Source of the DNA: an uncultured Oscillospiraceae bacterium
GTDB taxonomy: Bacteria > Bacillota > Clostridia > Oscillospirales > Acutalibacteraceae
Length of the DNA: 64,000 nucleotides
Direction of reading: 5' to 3'
Assembly: GCA_900546265.1 (NCBI GenBank)
Contig: URCA01000002.1
Span: 1-64,000, forward strand
A model generated the notes under the pieces. That model saw nothing but the letters and a program-made list of their open reading frames with translations, searched no databases and was not told the DNA's origin. A program made the translations under genes and the position numbers. Position 1 is the stretch's first letter. Each line of letters begins with the position of its first letter. Of this stretch, positions 50,601 through 58,898 are shown piece by piece.

Positions 50601-52005
50601 TCATGCGCACCGCGCCGATTTCGGTGATCCGCTCCTTGGCGGCGGACAGGCCGGTGGTCTCGATGTCGAAAACGATGAACTCCCCGTCCAGACTCTCCGC
50701 GGCGCTGCCGGAAACCACGGGGATGCTGTCGTTGACGTAATAGGCCTCCACCCCGTAGATGACCTTGATATCCTGGCCCTTCTTTTTGCACTTGGCGGCG
50801 GCGTTCATGGCGTCGGGAAAGGCCTGGGCCACCCCGTGGTCGGTGATGGCGATCGCCTTGTGTCCCCAGGAGGCGGCCCGCGCCACCAGATCCCCCGCCT
50901 CCGAAACACCGTCCATGGCCGACATCTTGGTGTGCAGGTGCAGCTCGACCCGCTTCTCCGGCTCATTGTCCTGCTTGACGTATTTGGCCACCACGGCGAT
51001 GGACTTGGGCCGCAGGATGTTGTTCTTGGCGTATTCGTCGTAATCGTATTTGCCGCTCACCAGCACGCAGACCCCGGGCTTGACCGCTTCCAGGGCGGCC
51101 AGCTTGTCCTTATCCCGCTTGTTGTCCGCCCAGATGCTGATGGTGATGGAGCTGGTGTTGTCCGTGATGTTGAAGGTGTGCCGGGTCTTGGTGCCGTCCC
51201 GGTTGTCCCGGGTTTCGTAGGAAAACACCTCGCCCCAGACCGTCACCCAGCTGCCGTCGGCCTCCAGGGTGTTCAGCGGCGCGGTTTTTTCTCGGATGGG
51301 AGGGCCGAACACCATCTGCGCCGTTTCCAGATAAATGGGCAGGCCGCTGACCGGCGGGCGGGCGGGGTCCACCGGCTTGCGGGGCCTCGGCGCCTCTCCT
51401 TTGGGGGCTGCCGTGGGGGCGGGAACCTCCGCCTGCCGGAACGCTTCCGCCTGGGCCCGGGCGCTGGCCGCCGCTTCCTCCTCCGCCTTGGCCATCATCT
51501 GCTGATAATGCTCGTCGGCGGTGTCAACCCCTTCGTCCCCCTCAAACTGCAGCTCCATCCGCCGGGAGAAGAGAGTGCGCAGCATCTCGGCGAGCAGGGC
51601 GTCGGTTTTGGTGGCCCGCAGGATGTTGAGGCATCCATGCCTCAGGCTGACGGTCAGGCGATCGCCCTCGATGCGGCACACGGCGTCGTCAAAGGTGCCG
51701 TTGACCGCCGCGCTCCGCCGGCGCAGAAAGGCGACGATGGTGGGGAAGCAGGCCACCGACAGGCTGTCCGCCGGGTACCGGGGGGTCAGCTCCACCCCAC
51801 GCAGCGACAAAGCCGCCGAAAGAGCTTTTTCGGCGGCGTCAATTTTCTCGATTTCGATAAACCGGCCGCACACCAGGGTAGCGCTCATGAAGCGGCTCGC
51901 GCGGCTAAGCTGCAGGCTCTCCACCTGCGCGCCGGTGAACTCCGCCAGCAGCTGCCGGTCGGTCAGATAGGTTCCGAATATGTTTTCAAACAAAGGGCTT
52001 GACAT
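47626..52005 (-). CDS. polC: DNA polymerase III alpha subunit, Gram-positive type (PolC)
   Basis: A 1,459-residue replicative polymerase. Order: N-terminal domain (1-220), OB fold (about 245-340), PHP domain (VELHLHTKMSAMDG near 360), inserted DnaQ-type proofreading exonuclease (FIVFDIETTGLS near 445), the rest of PHP, a zinc finger (CKKCKYSEFF ... KLCPNCGE near 945-985), and the palm with catalytic APDIDLNFASEYQ near 1005. The exonuclease within PHP and the missing C-terminal tau-binding layout of DnaE define PolC, restricted to low-GC Gram-positive lineages and relatives. The N-domain holds an extra Ala/Pro/Glu-rich stretch around 170-220. Confidence 0.97.
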   Translation of the reverse strand: MSSPLFENIFGTYLTDRQLLAEFTGAQVESLQLSRASRFMSATLVCGRFIEIEKIDAAEKALSAALSLRGVELTPRYPADSLSVACFPTIVAFLRRRSAAVNGTFDDAVCRIEGDRLTVSLRHGCLNILRATKTDALLAEMLRTLFSRRMELQFEGDEGVDTADEHYQQMMAKAEEEAAASARAQAEAFRQAEVPAPTAAPKGEAPRPRKPVDPARPPVSGLPIYLETAQMVFGPPIREKTAPLNTLEADGSWVTVWGEVFSYETRDNRDGTKTRHTFNITDNTSSITISIWADNKRDKDKLAALEAVKPGVCVLVSGKYDYDEYAKNNILRPKSIAVVAKYVKQDNEPEKRVELHLHTKMSAMDGVSEAGDLVARAASWGHKAIAITDHGVAQAFPDAMNAAAKCKKKGQDIKVIYGVEAYYVNDSIPVVSGSAAESLDGEFIVFDIETTGLSAAKERITEIGAVRMKNGEVLDSFDTFVNPGMPIPAKITELTGITDEMVKDAPGEKEGLQRFYDFCGEATVLVAHNAGFDTGFIKVAAARCGMPYPFTSIDTVPICRALYPHLKNHKLDTVANYLKLPPFNHHRACDDAKVLADIFIHLIKDMKETKGIEAVDGINTLLSGVDLKKVKPYHLIILAKNLTGLKNLYRLISWSHLHNFYRKPRITKTKLNELREGLIIGSACEQGELFRAILDGKPWGELCDIARFYDFLEIQPLGNNAFMVREGIAKDEQQLQEFNRTIVRLGEKLNIPVCATCDVHFMDPEDEMYRRILMAGQGFTDADNQAPLYLRTTGEMLAEFQYLGKEKAYEVVVTNTNAIADRVENIRPVPLGTFPPHIDGADQQLQDITWGRAKEIYGDPVPEIVASRLDRELTSIIKHGFAVLYMIAQKLVHNSVENGYLVGSRGSVGSSFVAHMAGISEVNPLAPHYVCKKCKYSEFFTDGSVGSGFDLPDKLCPNCGEPLGRDGHEIPFETFLGFDGDKAPDIDLNFASEYQFYAHRYTETLFGTDHVFKAGTISTVADKTAFGYVKKYAEERGITYGNAELTRLSIGCTGIKRTTGQHPGGMVVVPNDYEAEDFCPVQHPADDPNSEIITTHFDFHSIHDTILKLDNLGHVIPTIYKYLEEYTGISVMDVNMSDPEVYKLFTSPEPLGVTREDIECDTGTLSIPEMGTPFVRQMLLDCNPKTFADLLQISGLSHGTDVWLGNAQELIKAGTCTISNVIGTRDSIMTYLMHKGLPPKMAFKIMEIVRKGNATKLLNEEHFAAMKEHGVPQWYVDSCMKIKYMFPKAHAAAYIIAALRVAWYKVHRPAEYYAAYFTGRGEDFDAEPVTGGKATVKRLMDDIRMRGKEASAKEQSQAETLHVIYEAMQRGIEFLPVDLYKSHSYKFLMEDGKIRLPFSAVKGLGGAAAQGLMDAREEGPFISCDDLQARSGITKAVVQSLRDLGAIDGLPETSQMTFF

Positions 52006-52045
52006 GGTGCGTTCCTAGTCCTTTCCGCAAGCGGCGTATGTCCGT

Positions 52046-52462
52046 CTATCCCAGCAGCCGGGTGACCGCCAGCAACAGCAGCAGACCGACGCCGGCCACT
52101 CCCAGCGTGATGAAAAAGGTGGTGAGAAAAATCCGCCGGGTGTGTTTGTCCCTCTTTCCCCTGGAGTTCCCGGCTGAATGACCGCCCTTCGGCGCCTCCC
52201 GCCTGGACGGCGCGGAGGATGGCCGGGCCACCGTCTTGCGCCGCTGATCATACAGGGCGTCGTACCGGCGCTTGTCCGCCGGATGGCCCAGCACCCGATA
52301 GGCCTCGTTGATTTTGCGGATGCGCTCCTCCGCTACCGCCCGGGGACCGGTGAAGGTGTCCGGGTGGTATTTCTTGCACATGGTGCGGTAAGCCGCCTTG
52401 ATGATTTCATCGGAGGAGTTCCGGCTGACCTCCAGTATTTCGTAATAATCCGTAAAGTCCAT
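52046..52462 (-). CDS. J-domain protein with C-terminal membrane anchor
   Basis: A 138-residue protein. Residues 4-70 form a J domain with the HPD tripeptide in CKKYHPDTF, the contact for DnaK. A basic linker follows, and one transmembrane helix (about 112-135) ends the protein, so the J domain faces the cytoplasm. It lacks the Gly/Phe and zinc regions of DnaJ. It should recruit DnaK to the membrane; its client is unknown. It sits between ispG and polC in the long operon. Confidence 0.85.
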   Translation of the reverse strand: MDFTDYYEILEVSRNSSDEIIKAAYRTMCKKYHPDTFTGPRAVAEERIRKINEAYRVLGHPADKRRYDALYDQRRKTVARPSSAPSRREAPKGGHSAGNSRGKRDKHTRRIFLTTFFITLGVAGVGLLLLLAVTRLLG

Positions 52463-52484
52463 CCGGCTTCCCTCCCCGGCCCGC

Positions 52485-53534
52485 TTACAGCCGCTCGATT
52501 TCCTTCATCAGCTCCTCCACCGCGTCCTCCTCGGACACGGTGCGGATGATTTCGCCCTTTTTGAACAGGACGGCCTTGCCCTTTCCGCCCGCCAGGCCCA
52601 CGTCGGCCTCCCGGGCCTCTCCCGGCCCGTTGACCACGCAGCCCATCACCGCCACGGTAATCGGCTTGTGGACGGCGCGCAGCCGCTCCTCCACCTGTCC
52701 GGCGATGCCGATAAGGTCGATGCTCGTGCGCCCGCAGGTGGGGCAGGACACCAGCATGGGCTCGTTTTTCCGCAGCCCGATCCCCCGCAGCAGGTCGACG
52801 CCCGCCTCCACCTCCCGCGCCGGGTCGGCGGTCAGGGAAACCCGGATGGTGTCTCCAATTCCCTGGAGCAGCAGCGCGCCGATACCGGCCGCCGATTTTA
52901 TCAGTCCCATCCGTTCGGTGCCCGCCTCCGTGACCCCCACATGCAGGGGATAGGGGCAGGCCTCCGCCGTCAGCTGGTAGGCACGCACCATGGTGGGCAC
53001 GTCGGAGGATTTGATGGACAGGATAATATCGTCGAAATCGAATTTTTCCAGCAGGGACGCGTGATACAGCGCGCTGTCCCGCATGGCCTCGGCCGTGGGA
53101 TGGCCGTACTTTGCCAGTATCTCCTTCTCCAGAGAGCCGGCGTTCACCCCGATACGGATGGGAATCCGCCGCTGCCGGCAGGCATCGGCCACCGCCTTGA
53201 CCCGGCTCTCGTCCCCGATGTTGCCCGGGTTGATGCGGATCTTGTCCACCCCCGCCGCCGCCGCTTCCAGCGCCAGGCGATAGTCGAAGTGGATATCCGC
53301 TACCACCGGGATGCTCACCGCCTCCTTGAGGGCGGCGATGAGAGGCACCGCCTCCCTATCCGGCACAGCGGCACGGATGATATCGCAGCCCGCGGCCTGC
53401 AGCCGCCGGGCCTGCTCCACACTGGCCGGAATGTCGTGGGCCGGGGTGTTCAGCATGGACTGGACGGTAACCGGCGCGCCGCCGCCTACCGGCACCTGTC
53501 CCACATATACGGTTTTACACACGCGCCGTTCCAT
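52485..53534 (-). CDS. ispG: 4-hydroxy-3-methylbut-2-enyl-diphosphate synthase
   Basis: A 349-residue enzyme of the MEP isoprenoid pathway. A TIM barrel (residues 1-250) begins KTVYVGQVPVGGGAPVTVQSM and has IRINPGNIG near 95. The C-terminal 4Fe-4S domain has CPTCGRTSIDL and MGCVVNGPGEA, giving three Cys plus a Glu ligand. The start chosen, ATG after GAGG, gives the family length; two in-frame ATGs lie a little upstream. It follows the unknown gene by 37 bases. Confidence 0.95.
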   Translation of the reverse strand: MERRVCKTVYVGQVPVGGGAPVTVQSMLNTPAHDIPASVEQARRLQAAGCDIIRAAVPDREAVPLIAALKEAVSIPVVADIHFDYRLALEAAAAGVDKIRINPGNIGDESRVKAVADACRQRRIPIRIGVNAGSLEKEILAKYGHPTAEAMRDSALYHASLLEKFDFDDIILSIKSSDVPTMVRAYQLTAEACPYPLHVGVTEAGTERMGLIKSAAGIGALLLQGIGDTIRVSLTADPAREVEAGVDLLRGIGLRKNEPMLVSCPTCGRTSIDLIGIAGQVEERLRAVHKPITVAVMGCVVNGPGEAREADVGLAGGKGKAVLFKKGEIIRTVSEEDAVEELMKEIERL

Positions 53535-53571
53535 CGGCAGCCTCATTTCTCCGCCGCAGCCCCGCGGCGGT

Positions 53572-54144
53572 TTACAGTTTTTCAAACACCAGCCCGGTCA
53601 GCTCGCCGAGCCGCTCCGCCTGTTTATCCGCGCCGAAAAAGAGGAAAAAGCATTGGTCGGGCACAGCGATGAACAGATGGCCGAAAATAAAATTTTCCTT
53701 CAGGCAGGAGGCGAAGAACAGCAGCAGCGCCGGGTTAATCCAGTCGTTCTGCTGCTCCATGCGCAGGCGGTAGGGCTTGCCGTTGAACTGGAAGGACAGG
53801 GTGACATAGCCGTCCTCGTACCGGGCCGCGATGTCCGTCACCTGCGCCCTGTCGGCCACCAGCGCGCCCAGCCGCGACACAATGTCGACATAGGCCATCT
53901 CGTTGTCCACGCACTCCGCGTCCAGCCAGTAGATCCCCCGGCCGACAGGCCGCGGACCATCCGGCGTTTCATCGCTGTCCCCCAGCTCCATGAGCAGCGC
54001 GTGCAGGTTGCCAGCCGCGTCCTCCCCCCACTTGCCCAGATACCGGGTGGGGAAATCCTCCTGCGCCGGCCGGACGCCGGCCTGGGCCAGCAGGGCCAGG
54101 TTGTGTTCCAATTCCTCCAGGGCTTTTGGCGAGATCGCGTTCAT
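53572..54144 (-). CDS. unknown conserved-looking protein in the isoprenoid-polC cluster
   Basis: A 190-residue protein I do not recognise. It has no signal peptide. The N-terminal half is helical (ISPKALEELEHNLALLAQAG), then comes GRGIYWLDAECVDNEMAYVDIVSRLG, and the C-terminal half alternates strands and hydrophobic stretches (NPALLLFFASCLKENFIFGH, FFLFFGADKQAERLG). No catalytic motif stands out. It lies between rseP and ispG, 47 bases after rseP, in the same orientation and with similar codon use, so it is probably a resident member of the operon. The start ATG follows GGGGCAGG. Confidence 0.7.
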   Translation of the reverse strand: MNAISPKALEELEHNLALLAQAGVRPAQEDFPTRYLGKWGEDAAGNLHALLMELGDSDETPDGPRPVGRGIYWLDAECVDNEMAYVDIVSRLGALVADRAQVTDIAARYEDGYVTLSFQFNGKPYRLRMEQQNDWINPALLLFFASCLKENFIFGHLFIAVPDQCFFLFFGADKQAERLGELTGLVFEKL

Positions 54145-54191
54145 AATCCTGCCCCATTTCTTTTCACGAGTGCGCCGCGCCCGGCGCGGCA

Positions 54192-55379
54192 TTACCCGGC
54201 GACGATTTTCCAGATGTCGCTGAAGGTGACCACCACCATCAGCAGCAACAGCAGCATCAGGCCGATAAAATGCACCATGCCCTCATACTTCGCGGGCACC
54301 GGCCGGCGGAATATCCCTTCAAACAGCAGGAAAATCAGGCGGCCGCCGTCCAGAGCGGGCAGGGGCAGCAGGTTGAATATGCCGACGTTGACCGTGATCA
54401 TCACCACCAGCATGATGAGGGTCATCATCCCCTCGCTGGTGTTGGCCCCGGCCACCGCGTCCCCGATGATGTCCATGGTTCCCACCGGGCCGGATAGGTC
54501 GTTGATGCCGTACTTGCCGGTGATGAGATCCCCCAGGCTGCGCCATATCATGGTGGCCACCGAATACTCCATTTTTCCAGCCTGGACGAGGGTAGACCAT
54601 ACCGTCTTCTCGATGCCCAGCACCTTAAAGTCGTATATCAGCCGGTTTTTTCCGTTCTCCCCCACCTCCAGCTGGAACTGGACGCCCTTGAGCAGCACGG
54701 TTTTCTTCTTCCCGTCCACCGCACGCCGGACGGTCATGTCCATGATGCCGTCCTCGTCGCTCTGCATGATCATGACGATGTCGGAATCGGTGACGGTGCG
54801 TTTGCCGTCGATTTTGACGATCTCATCCCCCGGACGCAGGCCGGTCTGATAGCTGACCGCCGTCTCGGGCAGGGAGGCGATGATGGTGCTGGAAAAACGT
54901 GCCTTCCCCGATGCGTCCGGCACCGTGAAGATGCCGTAATACGCCACCAGCAGCACATAGCCCAGCACCAGGTTCATGGCCGCGCCCGCCACCACGATGA
55001 GGATGCGCCGCCACACCTTTTTGTTGGGAAAGGCGCGGGGATCCGGCTCGGCGGGGACTTCCTCCTCGTCCGGAAGGGCTGGTTCGCCGCCGTCGTCCTC
55101 CGCCCGGTCGGCGTTGCCGCCGATAGCGCTGGGGGTGGGCGCGCCCTCGTCCTCCCCTTCCATGGCGCAGAAGCCGCCGATGGGGAACAGCCGCAGGGTA
55201 TACGCCGTCTCCTTCTTGCCGAAGGACAGCAGCTTGGGACCCATGCCGATGGCGAATTCGTTGACCCGCACGCCCATCAGCTTGCACATGAGAAAATGCC
55301 CCAGCTCGTGCACCAGAATGATGATACCGAACACGAAAATCGCGGCCAGTATCTTGAAAATCATCATCAATACGCCCAA
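54192..55379 (-). CDS. rseP: RseP/RasP-type site-2 membrane metalloprotease (M50)
   Basis: A 395-residue protein. The zinc motif HELGH lies in the first helix at residues 24-28, a PDZ domain spans about 185-265 (GLRPGDEIVKIDG), and the second zinc site NLLPLPALDGGR is near 335. It cleaves transmembrane segments of anti-sigma factors and signal peptides. An acidic ~40-residue insertion (about 75-118) sits after GGFCAMEGE, which is longer than usual. The start appears to be TTG after GGAG; ATGs lie four and five codons later. The ECF/anti-sigma pair at 16 kb is a conceivable substrate. Confidence 0.93.
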   Translation of the reverse strand: MGVLMMIFKILAAIFVFGIIILVHELGHFLMCKLMGVRVNEFAIGMGPKLLSFGKKETAYTLRLFPIGGFCAMEGEDEGAPTPSAIGGNADRAEDDGGEPALPDEEEVPAEPDPRAFPNKKVWRRILIVVAGAAMNLVLGYVLLVAYYGIFTVPDASGKARFSSTIIASLPETAVSYQTGLRPGDEIVKIDGKRTVTDSDIVMIMQSDEDGIMDMTVRRAVDGKKKTVLLKGVQFQLEVGENGKNRLIYDFKVLGIEKTVWSTLVQAGKMEYSVATMIWRSLGDLITGKYGINDLSGPVGTMDIIGDAVAGANTSEGMMTLIMLVVMITVNVGIFNLLPLPALDGGRLIFLLFEGIFRRPVPAKYEGMVHFIGLMLLLLLMVVVTFSDIWKIVAG

Positions 55380-55433
55380 AATATCCGCTCCATTTCGTTC
55401 GATGAGGGAACTGTCCGCCGCCTGTTTCCCGGT

Positions 55434-56585
55434 TTATACCGCGGCCCGGACAATCTCCCGCACATGGCGATCGGCCTCCAGCACAGCCTCGGCCGTGTCC
55501 CCCGCCGGCAGCGTGAGATCGAGGGCGGAGGCCACCAGCCGGGGAATGGCGGTAAAGCCTATCCGCCCGGCCAGGAACAGGGCCACGGCTTCCTCGTTGG
55601 CGGCGTTGACCGCCGCCGGATACAGCCCGCCCCGGGTGATAGCTTCCCGGCAGTAGGTCATGCAAGGGAAGGTCTCGTAGTCCGGCGCAAAGAAGGTCAG
55701 CTTCTGGTACGCGGCCAAATCCAGCCGGGGCACCGGCGAGGGAAGCCGTTCCGGCCAGGTCAGCGCGTACTGGATGGGGATGCGCATATCCGGCACCCCC
55801 AACTGGGCGATGACCGAATGATCGGTGTATTCAATCAGGGAATGCACCACGCTCTCCCGGTGCACCACGATGTCGATGTCCTTAGGATCCACGTCGAACA
55901 GCCACCGGGCCTCGATGAGCTCCAGCCCCTTGTTCATCATGGTGGCGGAATCGATGGTGATTTTCGCCCCCATACTCCAGTTGGGATGCCGCAGAGCGTC
56001 CTGCACCGTCACCCGTTCCAGTTCGGCGGCGCTTTTACCGAAAAAGGGGCCGCCGGAGGCGGTAAGGATCAGGCGCTTCAGGGCCCGTTCCCGGGGCGGC
56101 CGGCCCTGCAGGCATTGGAATATGGCGGAATGCTCGCTGTCCACCGGCAGAAGCTTCACTCCTCGGCGGGCGACGGCGTCCATGACCAGCGCGCCGCCGG
56201 CCACCAAGGTTTCCTTATTGGCCAGGGCGACGTCGTGCCCCGCCCGTACGGCGGCCAGGGTGGGCAGCAGCCCCACCATGCCCACCACCGCGTTGAGCAC
56301 CATGTCAGCCTCCGGCAAGGCCGCCAGCTCGCACAGGCCCTCCATGCCGGCCGTTATCCGCACCGGCAGATCCCGCACCCGCACCTTTAGGTCGGCCGCT
56401 GCCTTCTCGTCAAACATGGCCGCCGCCGCCGGCCGGTACCGGCGAATCTGTTCCTCAAAAGGCTCCACCCGGCTGCCGGCGGCCAGGGCGGCGACGCGAT
56501 AGCCGGCCCCCTGCGCCACCTCCAGGGCCTGCACCCCGATGGAGCCGGTGGAGCCAAGCAGCACCAGCGATTTTGTATCCGCCAT
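55434..56585 (-). CDS. dxr: 1-deoxy-D-xylulose 5-phosphate reductoisomerase
   Basis: A 383-residue enzyme. The NADPH motif LLGSTGSIGVQALEV is at residues 8-22, LANKETLVAGG near 120, and the metal/substrate block PVDSEHSAIFQCLQG near 148 with LTASGGPF near 175. It converts DXP to MEP, the committed MEP-pathway step. It lies between cdsA and rseP in the standard Firmicutes order. Confidence 0.96.
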   Translation of the reverse strand: MADTKSLVLLGSTGSIGVQALEVAQGAGYRVAALAAGSRVEPFEEQIRRYRPAAAAMFDEKAAADLKVRVRDLPVRITAGMEGLCELAALPEADMVLNAVVGMVGLLPTLAAVRAGHDVALANKETLVAGGALVMDAVARRGVKLLPVDSEHSAIFQCLQGRPPRERALKRLILTASGGPFFGKSAAELERVTVQDALRHPNWSMGAKITIDSATMMNKGLELIEARWLFDVDPKDIDIVVHRESVVHSLIEYTDHSVIAQLGVPDMRIPIQYALTWPERLPSPVPRLDLAAYQKLTFFAPDYETFPCMTYCREAITRGGLYPAAVNAANEEAVALFLAGRIGFTAIPRLVASALDLTLPAGDTAEAVLEADRHVREIVRAAV

Positions 56586-56625
56586 ACCTATTCCTCCCGC
56601 AGACGTCCGTGTTTTCGAATCTTCT

Positions 56626-57456
56626 CTAGTAAATCAGCGGCAGGAAACGCAGCACGACAAACAGAACCGGCGAGACGAAAATCATGCTGTCAAAGCGATC
56701 CATGATGCCGCCGTGTCCCGGCATGATATGGCCGAAGTCCTTGACCTGGCTCTGCCGCTTGATGATGGAGGCGAACAAATCGCCCATCACCGACAGGGGC
56801 GAGAGCACCAGGGCCAGCAGCCCCACCTGCCAGAGGCTGACAGTGCCGAGCTGGTTGGGGGTCAAATGCAGCACCTGGTACAGCCAGGCGGCCAGCACGC
56901 TGGCGGCCACGGAAATGACGATGCCGCCCACCAGGCCCTCCACCGTCTTTTTGGGGCTGATTTTCGGACACATCTTATGCTTGCCCAGGAAGGTGCCCAC
57001 AAAATAGGCCCCGATATCGCACATCCAAGGGATGATGAACGCGAGAAATACATAAAACCGGCCGTGCACCCGGGAGAGAGTCTGCAAATACGGGGTGCAG
57101 GACAGGGCGATGGGCACGATGATGGAGACAAAAAAGACAAAGCCGGTGCGCTCCACCCGCAGAGTCTCGTGATACAGCACCTGCACGAACGCCAGCCCCA
57201 GCACAAACAGCAAAATCACAATAAACGCCGGATATCGGCTGGTGGTTTCCAGGAAAAACGGGGTCAGCATGGAAAAAGCCACCGCCGCGGCCATCAGGCC
57301 CTTGTGCTCCACAAACCGGGTGACAATCAGCACCTCGTACATCGCCAGGGCGCAGACCAGCACAAAGGCGATATTGAGGCAGATATCGGGGCACAGCAGC
57401 AATATCGCCAGAAGCAGCCCGCCGCCCACGACGCCGGTGATTATCCGGGATTTCAT
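56626..57456 (-). CDS. cdsA: phosphatidate cytidylyltransferase
   Basis: A 276-residue polytopic membrane protein with about eight hydrophobic segments. The C-terminal signature SVMGDLFASIIKRQSQVKDFGHIMPGHGGIMDRFDS is split here as SVMGDLFASIIKR and KDFGHIMPGHGGIMDRFDS, with the Asp/Gly-rich CDP-alcohol site. It makes CDP-diacylglycerol for phospholipid synthesis. The uppS stop lies 3 bases before its start. Confidence 0.95.
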   Translation of the reverse strand: MKSRIITGVVGGGLLLAILLLCPDICLNIAFVLVCALAMYEVLIVTRFVEHKGLMAAAVAFSMLTPFFLETTSRYPAFIVILLFVLGLAFVQVLYHETLRVERTGFVFFVSIIVPIALSCTPYLQTLSRVHGRFYVFLAFIIPWMCDIGAYFVGTFLGKHKMCPKISPKKTVEGLVGGIVISVAASVLAAWLYQVLHLTPNQLGTVSLWQVGLLALVLSPLSVMGDLFASIIKRQSQVKDFGHIMPGHGGIMDRFDSMIFVSPVLFVVLRFLPLIY

Positions 57457-57459
57457 GAA

Positions 57460-58203
57460 TCAAACTCCTCCAAAACGGCGGTGCCGCCGCGCGTATTCGG
57501 CAAAAGCCTCGTCCAAATCCCTCGAGGTGAAGTCCGGCCACAGAATATCCATAAAAACATATTCCGCGTAGGCGGACTGCCAAATGAGAAAATTGGACAA
57601 ACGGAACTCGCCGCTGGGCCGCAGGATGAGATCCGGGTCGGGCTGGCCGGCGGTGTACATCCGGTCGGACAGCCGCTCCTCGGTAACGTCCTCGGGGTTC
57701 AGGCGGCCCTGCCGGACGTCCTCGGCCAGCCGGCGGGCGGCCTGGACAATCTCCTGCCGGCCGCCGTAATTGATGGCGATATTCAAAACCATCCCGTCTT
57801 TATGGGCGGTGGAAGCCTCCGCCTCCTCGATGAGCCGGCGGATGTCAGGCGCGAGCGGCTCCCTGTCGCCGATAAAGCGGGTGCGGATGTTTTCGTTCTT
57901 AAAATCCCGCAGGGATTCCTTGAGGTAGTCACGGAACAGGTTCATGATGGCGTCCACCTCTTCGGCAGGCCGCCTCCAGTTTTCGGTGGAGAAGGCGTAG
58001 ACCGTCAGATACCCGACGCCCTTCTTCTCGCAGTATTTGGTGATTTTCCGGAACACCTGGGCGCCGGTGACGTGTCCGGCCTGGCGGGGCAGCCCCCGCT
58101 TCTTCGCCCAACGACCGTTCCCATCCATAATAATCCCCACATGTCGGGGAATATGCACGTCCTCCACGGGAGGAATCGGTTTTTTTCTCTGAAACCAGCG
58201 CAT
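57460..58203 (-). CDS. uppS: isoprenyl transferase (undecaprenyl diphosphate synthase)
   Basis: A 247-residue cis-prenyltransferase. VGIIMDGNGRWAKKRGLPR (residues 23-41) holds the catalytic Asp and the diphosphate-binding Arg residues. VYAFSTENWRRP is near 75 and LILRPSGEFRLSNFLIWQ near 198. It builds the C55 carrier lipid for cell-wall synthesis from MEP-pathway units made by neighbours dxr and ispG. The ATG chosen follows AGGAGGG; an upstream in-frame extension runs into the intergenic hairpin. Confidence 0.96.
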   Translation of the reverse strand: MRWFQRKKPIPPVEDVHIPRHVGIIMDGNGRWAKKRGLPRQAGHVTGAQVFRKITKYCEKKGVGYLTVYAFSTENWRRPAEEVDAIMNLFRDYLKESLRDFKNENIRTRFIGDREPLAPDIRRLIEEAEASTAHKDGMVLNIAINYGGRQEIVQAARRLAEDVRQGRLNPEDVTEERLSDRMYTAGQPDPDLILRPSGEFRLSNFLIWQSAYAEYVFMDILWPDFTSRDLDEAFAEYARRHRRFGGV

Positions 58204-58249
58204 CCGTACCCTCCTGCCGGCCGTTTTTCCCGGCGTCCGATTGGAAATC

Positions 58250-58284
58250 GGGGTATTGCAGAACGGCGGGTTCTGCAATACCCC
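58250..58284 (-). other. 15-bp perfect hairpin between frr and uppS
   Basis: GGGGTATTGCAGAAC and its exact complement flank a 5-base loop. No U-run follows on the minus strand, so it is more likely an RNA processing or stabilising element than a terminator. Confidence 0.55.
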
Positions 58285-58298
58285 TGACGAAACCTCTA

Positions 58299-58853
58299 TC
58301 AGATTTCCATGATTTCCTTGTCCTTTTTGGAGGCGGTGACGTCGATCTCCTTGCAGAACTTATCGGTCAAGTCCTGCATTTTTTTCTCGGCGTTTTTCAG
58401 ATCGTCCTCGGTGATTTCCGCCTTTTTCTTCATGTCCTTGAGCTTTTCCATCGCGTCCCGGCGCACCGAGCGCACAGACACTTTCGCCTCCTCGGCGTAC
58501 TTGTACACGCCCTTGACCAGCTCCTTGCGGCGCTCCTCGGTCAGCGGCGGGAAATTCAGGCGCAGGCTGGAGCCGTCGTTCTGAGGGTTGAGGCCGATGT
58601 CGGAGGTCTGGATGGCCTTTTCGATGGCCTTGAGGGTGGATTTGTCCCACGGGGCGATGAGGATGGTGCGGGCGTCGGGCACCGACACGGCCGCCATCTG
58701 GTTGACCGGCGTGGGCACGCCGTAGTAATCCACCGCGATTTTGTCGAGAATCGCCGGATTGGCGCGGCCCGCGCGGATGGCGGCGTATTCGTTTATCAGC
58801 GCGTTGACGGTCTTGTTCATCTTGGTCTCGGCGGCTTCAAACACTTCTTTCAT
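58299..58853 (-). CDS. frr: ribosome recycling factor
   Basis: A 184-residue protein with the two-domain L-shape signature: RAGRANPAILDKIAVDYYG near residue 28, LNFPPLTEERRKELVKGV near 105, and a long helical C-terminus. With EF-G it splits post-termination ribosomes. Standard position after pyrH. Confidence 0.97.
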   Translation of the reverse strand: MKEVFEAAETKMNKTVNALINEYAAIRAGRANPAILDKIAVDYYGVPTPVNQMAAVSVPDARTILIAPWDKSTLKAIEKAIQTSDIGLNPQNDGSSLRLNFPPLTEERRKELVKGVYKYAEEAKVSVRSVRRDAMEKLKDMKKKAEITEDDLKNAEKKMQDLTDKFCKEIDVTASKKDKEIMEI

Positions 58854-58898
58854 GGGATGGGCATCTCCTTTTCTGTAGTATGGGATGGGACAGGGCGC

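Noticed and set aside
44282..52002. Very long open frames on the plus strand (for example 44282-46255, 47857-49974, 50038-52002) opposite hisD/hisG and polC.
   Set aside because: They are mirror frames of GC-rich minus-strand genes with strong family matches; they have no ribosome binding sites, odd composition (Gly, His, Gln and Asp rich) and no recognisable domains.
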